A stretch of DNA of 64,000 bases from Arenimonas fontis (lineage in GTDB: Bacteria > Pseudomonadota > Gammaproteobacteria > Xanthomonadales > Xanthomonadaceae), in NCBI RefSeq assembly GCF_008386465.1, contig NZ_VUOD01000001.1, positions 124,001 through 188,000 on the forward strand. The letters are read 5' to 3'. Position numbers and translations under genes: made by a program. Below are positions 1 to 14,331 of this stretch, piece by piece (positions within the stretch are counted from its first letter, which is position 1; each line of letters opens with the position of its first letter). The notes beneath the pieces are model-generated. The model was not told the DNA's origin. It worked only from the letters and a program-made list of their open reading frames with translations, and searched no databases.

Positions 1-23
1 AGCGGATGCAGGCCCGTCCCGAC

Positions 24-1073
24 TCAGCCGCGCGGACGACTCGGGGAGAAGTAACGGAAGACTTCCTCCATCCGTTCCCTTCTGGACAGGGCAGCCGCCA
101 CCACCGCCGGATCGAACTGTTTGCCTGACTGTTCGCGGAGATGGTCGAAGGCGGCCTGAAGCGTCCAGGACGGCCGGTAGGGCCGGTCCGTCGTCAGCGC
201 CTCGAACACCTGGGAGACGGCGACGATTCGTGCGGGCAGCGGAATGTCCTCGCCGGCCAGGCCGTCGGGATAGCCGGTCCCATCCCAGCGTTCGTGGTGA
301 CGGAGCGCTATCGTGGCGCCGACCTGGACGAACTTGCTGCTACTGTCGCTCAGTATCTCGTAGCCAAGACGGGGATACCGACGTACTTCCTTCAGCTCCC
401 GCTCGTCCAACGGCCCGGGTTTCAGCAGAATGGCATCCGAGATGCCGATCTTGCCGATGTCGTGCAGCGGCGCCGCCAGCTCGATCATCTTCACCTCGTC
501 CTCACCCAGGCCAAGCGCCTCGGCGATCAGGGCAGAGTAACGCCCTATCCGTTCCAGATGGCCCGGCGCATTGCCATCCCGGTGGCCCGTGGCCCTGGCA
601 AGGCGATTCAGGATCTCCCGCTCGCGCTCGTCCAACTCGTGCATGCGGGCCAGCAGCTGCCGTTCCAACTCGTGCGCCCGCGACTTCAGGTTCTGCTGCT
701 GCTGGCGCAATGCCAGCAGATTCCGGCAGCGCGAGCGCAGTTCCCGGGGCCGCACGGGCTTGACCAGAAAATCGATGACCCCGGCCTCGAGGGCGGCGTT
801 GCGGATCGGCTCGTCGCCGACGACGGTAATCAGCACGATCGGAACGTCCCGGTGCGACAGCGGCCGGCGGAAGCGGCGGGCGAACTCCAGCCCGTCCAGC
901 TTGGGCATGCGGTAGTCCAGCAGCAGCAGATCGGGCTGGTTGCGCTGCGACCACAACAGGGCCTCGACCGGATCGCCGAAGTCGGTCACCTTCACCTCCG
1001 GGCTGATGTCCTCCAGCAGGTGGCGGAACATGGTCCGCTGCGAGGGCTGATCGTCGACGATGAGGACATTCAT
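24..1073 (-). CDS. rpfG: Response regulator with HD-GYP domain, RpfG-like
   Basis: Two-domain regulator of 349 aa. Residues 1-120 form a receiver domain with the acidic pair D7-D8, phospho-acceptor D53 and K105. A coiled-coil linker rich in Q, E and R (about 123-155) leads to an HD-GYP domain (about 160-335), a family that hydrolyses cyclic di-GMP. H204-D205, H259-H260-E261 and GTGYP (265-269) are present. Two usual metal-ligand positions are changed: the His of the H-P-x-x-G segment is Y233, and the Asp of the A-V-A-D-V-F-D-A-L segment is Q288. It lies downstream of lysS on the same strand, the position of rpfG in Xanthomonas. The start has GGAG six bases upstream. Orthology rests on domain order and synteny; enzymatic activity is uncertain. 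Confidence 0.8.
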   Translation of the reverse strand: MNVLIVDDQPSQRTMFRHLLEDISPEVKVTDFGDPVEALLWSQRNQPDLLLLDYRMPKLDGLEFARRFRRPLSHRDVPIVLITVVGDEPIRNAALEAGVIDFLVKPVRPRELRSRCRNLLALRQQQQNLKSRAHELERQLLARMHELDEREREILNRLARATGHRDGNAPGHLERIGRYSALIAEALGLGEDEVKMIELAAPLHDIGKIGISDAILLKPGPLDERELKEVRRYPRLGYEILSDSSSKFVQVGATIALRHHERWDGTGYPDGLAGEDIPLPARIVAVSQVFEALTTDRPYRPSWTLQAAFDHLREQSGKQFDPAVVAAALSRRERMEEVFRYFSPSRPRG

Positions 1074-1197
1074 GCGGTTCTCCGGCGCGTATGCGCGCAG
1101 CCCCGGGGGGCGGGCTCTGACCCGGAGCCTACCCCTGCTCCGCCTTTACCGGCAAGCGGTTAGCGATGCTTCCTGCCCAAGGCCTGAAGAGGGCGGT

Positions 1198-2712
<1,515 letters not shown>

Positions 2713-2751
2713 GGCGGACTCGCTGGCGGTGCGGCGTGGTCGGGGGATGGC

Positions 2752-3874
2752 TCAGGCGTCGGCGCGCTTGGCGCCGGCATCCAGGCCGGCCTTCAGGCTG
2801 GCCTCGATGAACTCGTCCAGGTCGCCATCGAGCACCTTCTGGGTGTCGCTGCGCTCGACGCCGGTGCGCAGGTCCTTGATCCGGCTCTGGTCGAGCACGT
2901 AGTTGCGGATCTGGCTGCCCCAGCCGATGTCGGACTTGCTGGCTTCCAAGGCATCGCGCTCGGCATTGCGCTTCTGCATTTCCAGCTCGTACAGCTTGGC
3001 CGCCAGCATCTTCATGGCGCGGTCGCGGTTGGCATGCTGACTACGTTCGGTCTGGCAGGCCACCACGATGCCGCTGGGCACGTGGGTGATGCGTACCGCC
3101 GACTCGGTCTTGTTGACGTGCTGGCCGCCGGCGCCGGAGGAACGGTAGACGTCGGTCTTCAGGTCGGCCGGGTTGATCTCGATGTCTATGTCGTCGTCCA
3201 CCTCGGGACTGACGAAAACCGAGGTGAAGCTGGTATGCCGGCGGTTGTCCGAATCGAAAGGAGACTTGCGCACCAGGCGGTGCACGCCCGTTTCGGTCTT
3301 GAGCCAGCCGTAGGCGTATTCGCCCTCGACCCGGAAGGTGGCCGACTTGATGCCGGCGACTTCGCCGCCGCTCACTTCCAGCAGCTCGGTCTTCCAGCCG
3401 CGCGATTCGCACCAGCGCAGGTACATGCGCAGCAGCATCTCGGCCCAGTCCTGGGCCTCGGTGCCGCCGGCGCCGGCCTGGATGTCCACGAAGGCATTGG
3501 CCGAGTCCATCTTGCCGGAGAACATCCGGCGGAACTCCAGCTGGGCGACATCGCGCTCGTAACGGTTGACGTCGGCAGCCACCGCGGCGACGGTGTCCTC
3601 GTCGTTCTCCATTTCCGCCAGCTCGAGCAGCTCACCGGCGCCAGCCAGGTTCTCGGTCAGGCTGCGGATGCCGACCACCACCTTTTCCAGCGCGGAACGC
3701 TCACGACCCAGTGCCTGGGCCCGTTCGGGGTCGTTCCAGACATCAGGGCTCTCCAGCTCCCGGTTCACTTCCTCGAGACGTTCGACCTTGCGGTCGAAGT
3801 CAAAGATACCCCCTGAGCGAATCCAGCCGTTCCCGGAGGTCGGCGATCCGCTGGCGGATGGGATTGAGTTCCAT
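2752..3874 (-). CDS. prfB: Peptide chain release factor 2, programmed +1 frameshift
   Basis: RF2 recognises UGA and UAA stop codons and releases the peptide. Translation starts at the ATG ending at 3874 and reads 24 codons to an in-frame TGA (3802-3800). After a +1 shift it continues for 349 codons, giving about 373 aa, close to the 365 aa of E. coli RF2. The stop-recognition tripeptide SPF (in [11 protein letters not shown]) and the GGQ motif ([13 protein letters not shown]) that enters the peptidyl transferase centre are intact. The gene sits between recJ and lysS. Annotation from the longest single ORF would wrongly start at an internal GTG at 3768. Confidence 0.97.
3799..3814 (-). other. 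RF2 autoregulatory +1 frameshift site
   Basis: On the minus strand the sequence reads AGGGGGTATCTTTGAC: an internal Shine-Dalgarno-like AGGGGG three bases before the slippery CTT codon and an in-frame TGA followed by C. This is the classical prfB recoding signal. Low RF2 lets the ribosome slip +1 at CTT to read GAC, while high RF2 terminates at TGA. Confidence 0.97.
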
Positions 3875-3912
3875 GCTGATCCGCGGTGACGAGTGGCTCG
3901 AAAGGCCGCGAA

Positions 3913-5646
3913 TCATACCATCGGCGCAGGCTCCAGGTGACGCACCCGCAGCTGTACGCCGCGGCGGCCGCCCCAGTCGTCCAGGTCCAGCTCGTAGGCC
4001 AGGCGCAGGCGCCCGGGCGGCCTTTCGCCGGTCCAGCCGCCGAACTGGATGCCGCCCAGCACCGGCCCGCCGTCGGCATGACGCAGGCGCATGCGCAGGT
4101 GGCCGCGACCGACCTCGCGTGCCTCCAGCAGCTCGAACTCGCCCTCGAACACCGGCTCGGGGAAGCCTTGGCCCCAGGGCCCGGCCAGGCGTAAACGCTC
4201 GGCCAGGCCGCGCTCGATCTCCTCCGGCGCCAGCTCGCCGTCGGTCCAGAGCTCGCACAGCCGCTGTTCCTCGCTCAGGCGCCGGCCGACCTCGACACGC
4301 ATGGCCTCGGCGAAGGCCGCCAGCTGCTCCGGCGCCAGGCTCAGGCCCGCGGCCATGGCGTGTCCGCCGAAACGGCCGATCAGGCCGGGATGGCGCGCAT
4401 CCACCGCCGCCAGGGCGTCCCGGATGTGCAGACCGGGAATCGAGCGCGCCGAACCCTTCAGCATTCCTTCGCCTTCTTCCTCGCCGGCGAAGGCGATCAC
4501 CGGCCGATGCCAGCGATCCTTGAGTTTCGAAGCGACCAGGCCGACCACCCCGGCATGCCAGGCCGGGTCGTGCACGCAGACCAGGTCGGGCAGCCCGCCC
4601 TGCCCCTCCACCGTCGCTGCGGCCAGCCGCTCGGCCTGCTCGAGCATCTGCGCCTGCAGTTCGCGTCGCTCGGCGTTGATGCCGTCGAGCATCAGGGCCA
4701 GCTCACGGGCCCGCTCCGGCTCGTCGCACAGCAGGCATTCGATGCCCAGGCTCATGTCGTCCAGCCGGCCGGCGGCGTTCAGGCGTGGCGCCAGGCCGAA
4801 ACCGATGTCGCCGGCGGACAACAGGGCCGGTTCCCGGCCCGCCAGCTCGACCAGGGCCCGCAGGCCGGGCCGGCACCGGCCTTCGCGCAGGCGGCGCAGG
4901 CCCGCCGCCACCAGCAGGCGGTTGTTGTAGTCCAGCGGCACCAGGTCCGCCACCGTACCCACGGCCACCAGGTCCAGCAGTTCTCCCAGGTCCGGTTCCG
5001 GCAGCCGCCGGGCGAAGGCACCGTCCGCGCGCAGCCGCTGACGCAGGGCCAGCAGCAGATAGAACACGACACCCACACCGGCCAGTGCCTTGCTGGGGAA
5101 GGCATCCCCGGGCAGGTTGGGATTGACGATTGCGTCCGCCTCGGGCAGCGAGGAAGCGGGTAAATGATGGTCGCTCACCAGCACCCGCCAGCCTTCGGCC
5201 CGAGCCGCCGCGATGCCGGCGTGGCAGGCGATGCCGCTGTCCACGGTCAGCACCAGATCGGGTCGCAAACGCCGCAGGTCGTCCACCAGTGCCAGCGACA
5301 GGCCGTAGCCGTGCATCAGCCGATGCGGCACGCGGTAGGACACCCGCCGCGCGCCAAGCATACGCAGCCCGCGCACCGCGACAGCGGTGCCAGTGGCGCC
5401 GTCGCAATCGAAATCTCCGACCACGACGATATGCCGGTCCTCGGCAATGGCCGCCCGCAACAGCTCCACCGCCGAAGCCATGCCGCTCAGGCCCTCCGGC
5501 GGCGCCAGGCGCGCCAGCCTCAGTTCGGCGTCCTCGGGCCCAAGGACGCCGCGGGCAGCGCAAACCCGGCGCAGTGCAGGCGGCACCGACGCCGGCCATG
5601 GGCCGGATGCCGGCACCGGCCTGCGACGCAGGCGTAGCCTGTTCAT
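3913..5646 (-). CDS. recJ: Single-stranded-DNA-specific exonuclease RecJ
   Basis: 5'-3' exonuclease acting on single-stranded DNA in recombination and mismatch repair. The 577-aa product shows the DHH phosphoesterase motifs: GDFDCDGATGT (motif I), TVDSGI, the SDHHLP motif and the GFGLAPRLNAAGR segment. The C-terminal DHHA1 part carries FGGHAMAAGLSL. The ATG at 5646 (MNRLRL) is preferred because it overlaps the upstream stop as ATGA; an upstream start at 5673 would add nine residues. It lies between the rpfE-like gene and prfB, the order recalled from Xanthomonas. Confidence 0.96.
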   Translation of the reverse strand: MNRLRLRRRPVPASGPWPASVPPALRRVCAARGVLGPEDAELRLARLAPPEGLSGMASAVELLRAAIAEDRHIVVVGDFDCDGATGTAVAVRGLRMLGARRVSYRVPHRLMHGYGLSLALVDDLRRLRPDLVLTVDSGIACHAGIAAARAEGWRVLVSDHHLPASSLPEADAIVNPNLPGDAFPSKALAGVGVVFYLLLALRQRLRADGAFARRLPEPDLGELLDLVAVGTVADLVPLDYNNRLLVAAGLRRLREGRCRPGLRALVELAGREPALLSAGDIGFGLAPRLNAAGRLDDMSLGIECLLCDEPERARELALMLDGINAERRELQAQMLEQAERLAAATVEGQGGLPDLVCVHDPAWHAGVVGLVASKLKDRWHRPVIAFAGEEEGEGMLKGSARSIPGLHIRDALAAVDARHPGLIGRFGGHAMAAGLSLAPEQLAAFAEAMRVEVGRRLSEEQRLCELWTDGELAPEEIERGLAERLRLAGPWGQGFPEPVFEGEFELLEAREVGRGHLRMRLRHADGGPVLGGIQFGGWTGERPPGRLRLAYELDLDDWGGRRGVQLRVRHLEPAPMV

Positions 5647-6554
5647 GCCAGAGCGGCCTGTCGCCGGCGCCACCAGCGCCAGCCCTGGCCCGGGCGGATC
5701 CGCCAGGCCGCCCCATCGGCGAAGTCCAGGCAGACCTCCGGACTCCGGCCGAGCGCGTCTTCCATCGCCACCGACAGCGCCGCCAGCTCCCGCAGGCCGC
5801 GCAGGTCGATCAGGCTGGCTTGCGGGCCGGCACCGACCGGCAGTTCCGCCAGAGCTGCCAGGGACAGGAGCTCGGACTCGCGGCTCGCCACTCCGGTGTG
5901 CGGGCTACGCACGCGGTCGGGCAGCCGGCCGCCGCCCCAGAACCACAGGCTGTTGGCGACCGGCCGGCCGGCCTCGGCGCGGGCCAGGTTCACCGGGTGG
6001 TTGTGCAGAATCACCTGGGCCTCGTTGAGCAGGGCCCGCCAGCGCCTGCCCTCGGGGCCGTCCGGCAGGTACTCGAACAGGTCGCCGCCGAGCCCGTCCT
6101 CGGGATGAGAGAAGGCCGGAAGGCGCGCTTCGAGCGGAAGCGACAGGTACCAGCGTGAGGGCACGGGCGCGGATATCCGGAAGCCGGCGTCGCCGAACAG
6201 CGGCCGCAAGGGCTGCAGCAAGGCTTCCGCCTCGTCCGCGGAAAGTCCCAGTTCGCCGATCGCCAAGACACGGACACCGGTCATGTCGGGACGCGCACAG
6301 GCCGGATCGGCGCGCAGCCAGGCATGCAGATGGGCATCGTCGGCATCGCGGGCGCGGGTAATGGCAGCCATCGGCCAGCAGCCGCGCGGCAGAAGTTCGA
6401 AGTGGCGTTGCAACTGCGCCACGCCTCCGCTCTGGCGGTCGTCCAGGCGATCACCCCTCCCAAGTCTGCGTGCCAGCGCCGGAGGCAGGGCCTGCCCGGC
6501 GAAACGGGACCGGGGCGGCAGCAGCAGCGTGGTCAGCGCGGGCGCGCCGGACAT
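5643..6554 (-). CDS. rpfE: RpfE-like conserved protein, function unknown
   Basis: A 303-aa, probably cytoplasmic protein with no signal peptide and no evident membrane segment. It resembles a family sometimes labelled phosphoglycerate-mutase-like, without a demonstrated reaction. Recognisable family segments are HNHPVN and the aromatic NSLWFWGGGRLP, followed by a variable C-terminus. Position is informative: it begins 7 bases after the greA stop and overlaps recJ by four bases, matching rpfE in the Xanthomonas rpf region. The symbol rests on that synteny and on motif memory, so the role is not assigned. Confidence 0.7.
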   Translation of the reverse strand: MSGAPALTTLLLPPRSRFAGQALPPALARRLGRGDRLDDRQSGGVAQLQRHFELLPRGCWPMAAITRARDADDAHLHAWLRADPACARPDMTGVRVLAIGELGLSADEAEALLQPLRPLFGDAGFRISAPVPSRWYLSLPLEARLPAFSHPEDGLGGDLFEYLPDGPEGRRWRALLNEAQVILHNHPVNLARAEAGRPVANSLWFWGGGRLPDRVRSPHTGVASRESELLSLAALAELPVGAGPQASLIDLRGLRELAALSVAMEDALGRSPEVCLDFADGAAWRIRPGQGWRWWRRRQAALA

Positions 6555-6561
6555 GTCGGCC

Positions 6562-7034
6562 TCAGGCCACGTAGCGGACGGCGACGATTTCGTAATCGCG
6601 CGGACCAGCGGGTGCCTGGATGGTGACCGTGTCGCCCTCGTGCTTGCCGATCAGCGCCCGCGCCACCGGCGAGGACACCGAGATCAGTCCTTGCTTGATG
6701 TCGGCTTCCAGGTCACCAACGATCTGGTAGGTCACCTCCTCCCCGGTATCGCAGTCCACCAGATCCACGGTCGCCCCGAACACCACCCGGCTGCCGGCGT
6801 TGAGGTGGGCGACGTCGATCAGCTGGGCGTGCGAAAGCACGTATTCCAGCTCCTTGATTCTGCCCTCGACGAATCCCTGCTGCTCGCGGGCGGCATGGTA
6901 CTCGGCATTCTCCTTGAGATCGCCGTGCGCCCTGGCCTCGGCAATGGCATTGATGATCGCCGGCCGCTCGACCGATTTCAGCCGCTCCAGTTCCTCGCGC
7001 AGACGGGCGGCGCCCTTGGTGGTCAGCGGCACCC

Positions 7035-7038
<4 letters not shown>
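6562..7038 (-). CDS. greA: Transcription elongation factor GreA
   Basis: GreA enters the RNA polymerase secondary channel and stimulates cleavage of backtracked transcripts. At 158 aa it has the standard length, with an N-terminal coiled coil whose tip carries the acidic pair in [13 protein letters not shown] and a C-terminal FKBP-like domain ([14 protein letters not shown], then the terminal YEIVAVRY). The start ATG at 7038 overlaps the carB stop as ATGA, so translation is probably coupled. A much longer frame running into carB is spurious. Confidence 0.97.
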
Positions 7039-10277
<3,239 letters not shown>

Positions 10278-10287
10278 GTGCTGCTCG

Positions 10288-12189
10288 TCAGTTGGATTTG
10301 CCGCCGATGTGCTTGTCCAGGAAGGCCTCCATGGCGGTATAGAGCTCGACCTGGTTGTCGTAGTCGTAGAAGCCGTGGCCTTCCTTGTCTTCCACGACGG
10401 TGACCTCAGGCGGACGCCCGGCCTGTTCGAGGTTCTTCTTCAGCAGCCGGTACTGCGACATCGGCACGCGCTCGTCCTTGCCGCCATGCACCAGCATCAC
10501 CGGGATGCGGATCCTGTCCACGTTGAAGGCCGGCGACTGGCGCTGCTGTTCGGCCAGGTCGACCGGCAGCACGCGCTCGAGATAGTTGCGGCCGCTCTCG
10601 CTATCCGGAATGTCACCGTCCTTGAACATCAGCGGCAGACTGTAGACGCCGACGTAACCGATCGTGCAGCGGTACTTGTCCGGATTGCGAACCACCGACT
10701 GCAGGGCGGCATAACCGCCGTAGGAGGCGCCGTAGGTGCAGATGCGGTCCTTGTCGGCGATGCCCCGGGCGATGGCCCAATCCACGGCATCGGTCATGTC
10801 GTCGATCATGGCCGTGCCCCAGTTGCGGTAGCCAGCGCGTTCGAACTCGGAACCGTAGCCGCCGGAGCCGCGGAAGTTGACCTGCAGCACCGCGTAGCCG
10901 CGGTTGGCCAGGAACTGCACCTCCGGATTGAACCCCCACATGTCGCGGGGCCCATGCGGGCCTCCATGCGGGTGCAGGATCATCGGCAGGGGCCCGCCGT
11001 CGCTGTCCGGCGGCAAGGTGATGTACCCGTGAATCGTGCGGCCATCCCGAGCCTTGAACGAGAACGGCTGCATGCTGGCCATCTTCTCCGGGTCGATCCA
11101 GCTCATGGCGGACAACAGGTACTTCGCCTGATTGGTCTTCCGGTCGAACAGGAAGTAGCTGCCGGGATCACGGTCGCTGAAGGTACGCAGCAACACCAGA
11201 CGCCCGTCCTTGCTGATGCCGGCAAAGCTGACCGAGCGATCCGGGAAGGCGTTGATGAGACCGGCGTACACCTTGGACTCGGGGTGATCCTTCTTGACGA
11301 AGTCGTAGGAAGGCAGACCGTCGAAATAGCGGATGGCCAGCAGTTCGGGATTGTCCCCGCTGGACTGCAGGAAGCCCCCGGGCTCCACGTTGGGATTCCG
11401 GCTGAGCGGGGTCTCTTCGCCGGTTTCCGGGTTCACCAGCACCACCGTGGCGGGCTTGCCGCCGCGACTGACCTCGAACACCACCTTGCTCTCGTCGCCG
11501 CCGTCGAAACCGAGCGGGACGCGACGGTCGCCGCCCATCTCATCCCTGTGCACCTGGATCCAGGCATCACCGTCGCGGCGCATGGTGATCAGGTTGTTCT
11601 TCTCATCCTGGCCGACGACGTAACGTGGCTCGCCCTTGGCGTTGACGATGAAGTTGCCAAAGCGTAGCGGCGCCGTGGCCACCGTGGTGACGCGGCCGTC
11701 GTAGACGTCGTACTTGGAAAGGAAGGCCGAATCGATCGACCGCTGCACGAGAATCGTGCGCGGATCGTCCCAGGTCACGTCCACGATCTGGTAGAAGCCC
11801 AGGTTCGGCATGTCGGCGCGCTGGGTGCCGTCCACGTTACTGGCGTACACGTCCGGCGTGCCGACCCTGAAGTCGAATCGACCGAGCTTGCGCGATACGA
11901 ACATGAGGAAGCGCTCGTCGTTCACCCAGAACACGCGTTCGATATGGCGCTTGGCGCCGTAGTCCCACTTCCCCACCAACTTCATGCCGTCAACCTTGAA
12001 GGCCGCCAGGACGGTACGGTCGCCCTGCGGTACCGACACGGTGATGTACTCGCCGGTCGGCGACAGCGACACCGAGGTGAACTCGGGGTCCTTGAAGAAA
12101 TCCCCCACCGGCAAACGTTCCGGTCCGGCCAGGGCCATCTGGGCGGCAAGCGCCGCAAGCAGGAACAGGCTTTGCAACAGTCGCTTCAT
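10288..12189 (-). CDS. Secreted S9-family prolyl-oligopeptidase-like serine peptidase
   Basis: The 633-aa product starts with a Sec-type signal peptide ([21 protein letters not shown]), so it is likely periplasmic or exported. A beta-propeller-like N-terminal region (about 25-380) precedes a C-terminal alpha/beta-hydrolase domain with nucleophile serine in GASYGGYA, the Asp region GGKDERVP and catalytic His in [10 protein letters not shown]. The ATG at 12189 is chosen because GGGGAG lies just upstream and it places the signal peptide at the N-terminus; an upstream in-frame ATG at 12213 is less likely. It sits inside the car operon between carA and carB. Dipeptidyl/acylaminoacyl peptidase activity is typical of the family, but the substrate is unknown. 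Confidence 0.9.
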   Translation of the reverse strand: MKRLLQSLFLLAALAAQMALAGPERLPVGDFFKDPEFTSVSLSPTGEYITVSVPQGDRTVLAAFKVDGMKLVGKWDYGAKRHIERVFWVNDERFLMFVSRKLGRFDFRVGTPDVYASNVDGTQRADMPNLGFYQIVDVTWDDPRTILVQRSIDSAFLSKYDVYDGRVTTVATAPLRFGNFIVNAKGEPRYVVGQDEKNNLITMRRDGDAWIQVHRDEMGGDRRVPLGFDGGDESKVVFEVSRGGKPATVVLVNPETGEETPLSRNPNVEPGGFLQSSGDNPELLAIRYFDGLPSYDFVKKDHPESKVYAGLINAFPDRSVSFAGISKDGRLVLLRTFSDRDPGSYFLFDRKTNQAKYLLSAMSWIDPEKMASMQPFSFKARDGRTIHGYITLPPDSDGGPLPMILHPHGGPHGPRDMWGFNPEVQFLANRGYAVLQVNFRGSGGYGSEFERAGYRNWGTAMIDDMTDAVDWAIARGIADKDRICTYGASYGGYAALQSVVRNPDKYRCTIGYVGVYSLPLMFKDGDIPDSESGRNYLERVLPVDLAEQQRQSPAFNVDRIRIPVMLVHGGKDERVPMSQYRLLKKNLEQAGRPPEVTVVEDKEGHGFYDYDNQVELYTAMEAFLDKHIGGKSN

Positions 12190-12229
12190 TACGCTCTCCC
12201 CATCTTTCCCCATTGGTGAAAGGCATCCC

Positions 12230-13363
12230 TCAGGCCGTTCGCGCGGCCGACATCATGTCCACGAATCGGTCGAACAGCCCGGCCACGTCATGCGGACCTG
12301 GGCTGGCTTCCGGGTGTCCCTGGAAGCCGAAGGCCGGGGCATCGGTGAGCTCGATGCCCTGGTTGGAACCGTCGAACAGCGAACGGTGGGTAACCCGCAC
12401 GTTCGCCGGCAAGGTCGCCTCGTCCACCGCGAAGCCATGATTCTGGCTGGTGATCATCACCCGCTTGCTGTCCAGATCCTGGACCGGGTGGTTGGCGCCG
12501 TGGTGACCGAACTTCATCTTCACGGTGCGGGCGCCGGCGGCCAGACCCAGCAGCTGGTGCCCCAGGCAGATGCCGAATATGGGCAGCTTCGCCGCCAGGA
12601 ATTCCCGGATGGCGGCGATGGCATAGCCGCAGGGCTCAGGATCACCCGGACCGTTGGACAGGAACACCCCATCCGGCTTCTCGGCCAGAACCTGCGCAGC
12701 CGGGGTCTGCGCCGGCACCACGGTGACGCGGCAGCCGCGCTCGGCCAGCATGCGCAGGATGTTGCGCTTGACGCCGAAGTCGTAGGCCACCACATGGAGG
12801 CGCGGCTCGACGCGGACGAACTCGCCGCTGTCCAGGTCCAGCCGGCCCTCGCTCCAGACATAGCGCTCGCGGGTACTGACTTCCCTGGCCAGGTCCATGC
12901 CCTTGAGCCCCGGGAACTTGCGCGCCGCTTCGATGGCCTGGTCGCGGTCGATGCCGTCGCCGGCCGCCAGGCAGCCGTTCTGGGCACCACGGTCGCGCAG
13001 CAGCCGGGTCAGACGCCTGGTATCCAGGCCGGCGATCGCCACCACCCCGCGTGCGGTCAGCCACTCTGGCAGGCTGGCCTGGCTGCGCCAGTTGCTGGGC
13101 CGGCGCGGCACGTCGCGAACGATCAGGCCCGATGCCCATACCTGGGTCGCCTCGTCGTCTTCGGACGTGCAACCGGTATTGCCGATGTGCGGATACGTCA
13201 GGGTGACCAGCTGCCGCGCATACGACGGGTCGGTGAGGATTTCCTGGTAACCGGTCATGGCGGTGTTGAACACCACCTCGCCGACGCGGAAACCGGGCGC
13301 GCCGACGGAAACGCCCTCGAACACGGTGCCGTCTTCGAGCGCAAGGATTGCGGGTTGGGTCAC
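12230..13363 (-). CDS. carA: Carbamoyl-phosphate synthase small subunit
   Basis: Glutamine amidotransferase subunit that hydrolyses glutamine and channels ammonia to CarB. The 377 aa comprise an N-terminal CPSase domain ([11 protein letters not shown], then [14 protein letters not shown]) and a class I amidotransferase domain with nucleophile Cys in [11 protein letters not shown]. The His and Glu of the triad lie in [10 protein letters not shown]. It is first in the carA - S9 peptidase - carB - greA unit and has a candidate promoter about 100 bases upstream. Confidence 0.98.
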   Translation of the reverse strand: MTQPAILALEDGTVFEGVSVGAPGFRVGEVVFNTAMTGYQEILTDPSYARQLVTLTYPHIGNTGCTSEDDEATQVWASGLIVRDVPRRPSNWRSQASLPEWLTARGVVAIAGLDTRRLTRLLRDRGAQNGCLAAGDGIDRDQAIEAARKFPGLKGMDLAREVSTRERYVWSEGRLDLDSGEFVRVEPRLHVVAYDFGVKRNILRMLAERGCRVTVVPAQTPAAQVLAEKPDGVFLSNGPGDPEPCGYAIAAIREFLAAKLPIFGICLGHQLLGLAAGARTVKMKFGHHGANHPVQDLDSKRVMITSQNHGFAVDEATLPANVRVTHRSLFDGSNQGIELTDAPAFGFQGHPEASPGPHDVAGLFDRFVDMMSAARTA

Positions 13364-13465
13364 GGGCGGTCGCCTTGGGCTGGGGGAACCCGGTTCGCCG
13401 GGTGTGCGGCCGCCCGCGGGCCTGCCGTGAGGCGGTCCGTGCGGGCGGGGTTCAGGCGAGCGGGA

Positions 13466-13494
13466 AGTCTAGCGGCAATCGCCGCCAATGGGAA
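13466..13494 (-). promoter_or_regulatory. Candidate sigma70 promoter for carA
   Basis: On the minus strand TTCCCA (13494-13489) and TAGACT (13471-13466) are separated by 17 bases, each 4/6 to consensus. Transcription would start about 95 bases before carA, leaving a GC-rich leader with a small ACCCGG/CCGGGT hairpin. No arginine or pyrimidine operator was identified. Confidence 0.4.
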
Positions 13495-13524
13495 ACCTTG
13501 ACCAGGCCCTCACCGGCGGCAAGC

Positions 13525-14256
13525 TCAGCGGGCCAGGCCCAGCAGCAGCTCGGCGAAGCGGTAGCTCCCTGGCGGACGGCCGGCCAGCCGGCGGGCGGCC
13601 TCGAGCGCGCCACGGGCGAAGATGTCGCGGCTGCCGGCCCTGTGCGTCAGCTCCAGGCGCTCACCGGGACCGGTGAACTGCACCAGGTGCTCGCCGACGA
13701 TGTCGCCGGCGCGCAGGCTGGAATAGGCCGGTGGCCGGCCCCCGCCCCGCTCCACCGCCGCGCCCAAGGCAAGGGCCGTGCCAGAGGGCGCGTCCTTCTT
13801 GTGCACGTGATGGGACTCGACAATGTCCACATCCCACTCCGGCAGCGCCGCCGCCGCCTGCCGTACCAGCTCCGAGAGCACAGCCACGCCGGCGCTGAAG
13901 TTGGCCGACCACAACACCGGCACCTGCTGTGCCAGCGTGTCCAGGGCCTGCTTCTGCGTCGCGGAAAGGCCGGTAGTGCCGCTGACCAGGCCGGCGCTGC
14001 GGCTGCGGCACAGCGCCACGGCCGAATCGAAGGCCTCCGCCAGGCTGAAATCCAGCATCAGGTCGAAAGCCGGTGCCTCGCCCATGTGCGCGGCCGGGAG
14101 CATGGGCAAGCCGGAAAGTTCGGGCGGCGTCCGGCCGGAGCGGCTGATGCCGGCGACGACGCGCAGATCGCCGTGCTCCGCCGCCAGCCGCAGCAGGGCC
14201 CGGCCCATGCGCCCGCTGGCGCCGTGGATCAGGAGTCGGACGGGTGAGTTCGGCAT
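13525..14256 (-). CDS. dapB: 4-hydroxy-tetrahydrodipicolinate reductase
   Basis: NAD(P)H-dependent step of the lysine/diaminopimelate pathway, feeding peptidoglycan synthesis. The 243 aa start with a Rossmann motif ([12 protein letters not shown]). The DapB signature [15 protein letters not shown] contains the catalytic His and Lys. It is shorter than E. coli DapB (273 aa) but carries the conserved parts. The gene is upstream of carA on the same strand with 161 bases between, and divergent from the cyclase gene. Confidence 0.95.
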   Translation of the reverse strand: MPNSPVRLLIHGASGRMGRALLRLAAEHGDLRVVAGISRSGRTPPELSGLPMLPAAHMGEAPAFDLMLDFSLAEAFDSAVALCRSRSAGLVSGTTGLSATQKQALDTLAQQVPVLWSANFSAGVAVLSELVRQAAAALPEWDVDIVESHHVHKKDAPSGTALALGAAVERGGGRPPAYSSLRAGDIVGEHLVQFTGPGERLELTHRAGSRDIFARGALEAARRLAGRPPGSYRFAELLLGLAR

Positions 14257-14331
14257 GCCGGCAAGCTATCGGAATCCGCCGGCCGCTGGCAAACGCTACA
14301 CTGCCGGCAGGCCGCCACTCCGCACCGCTGC

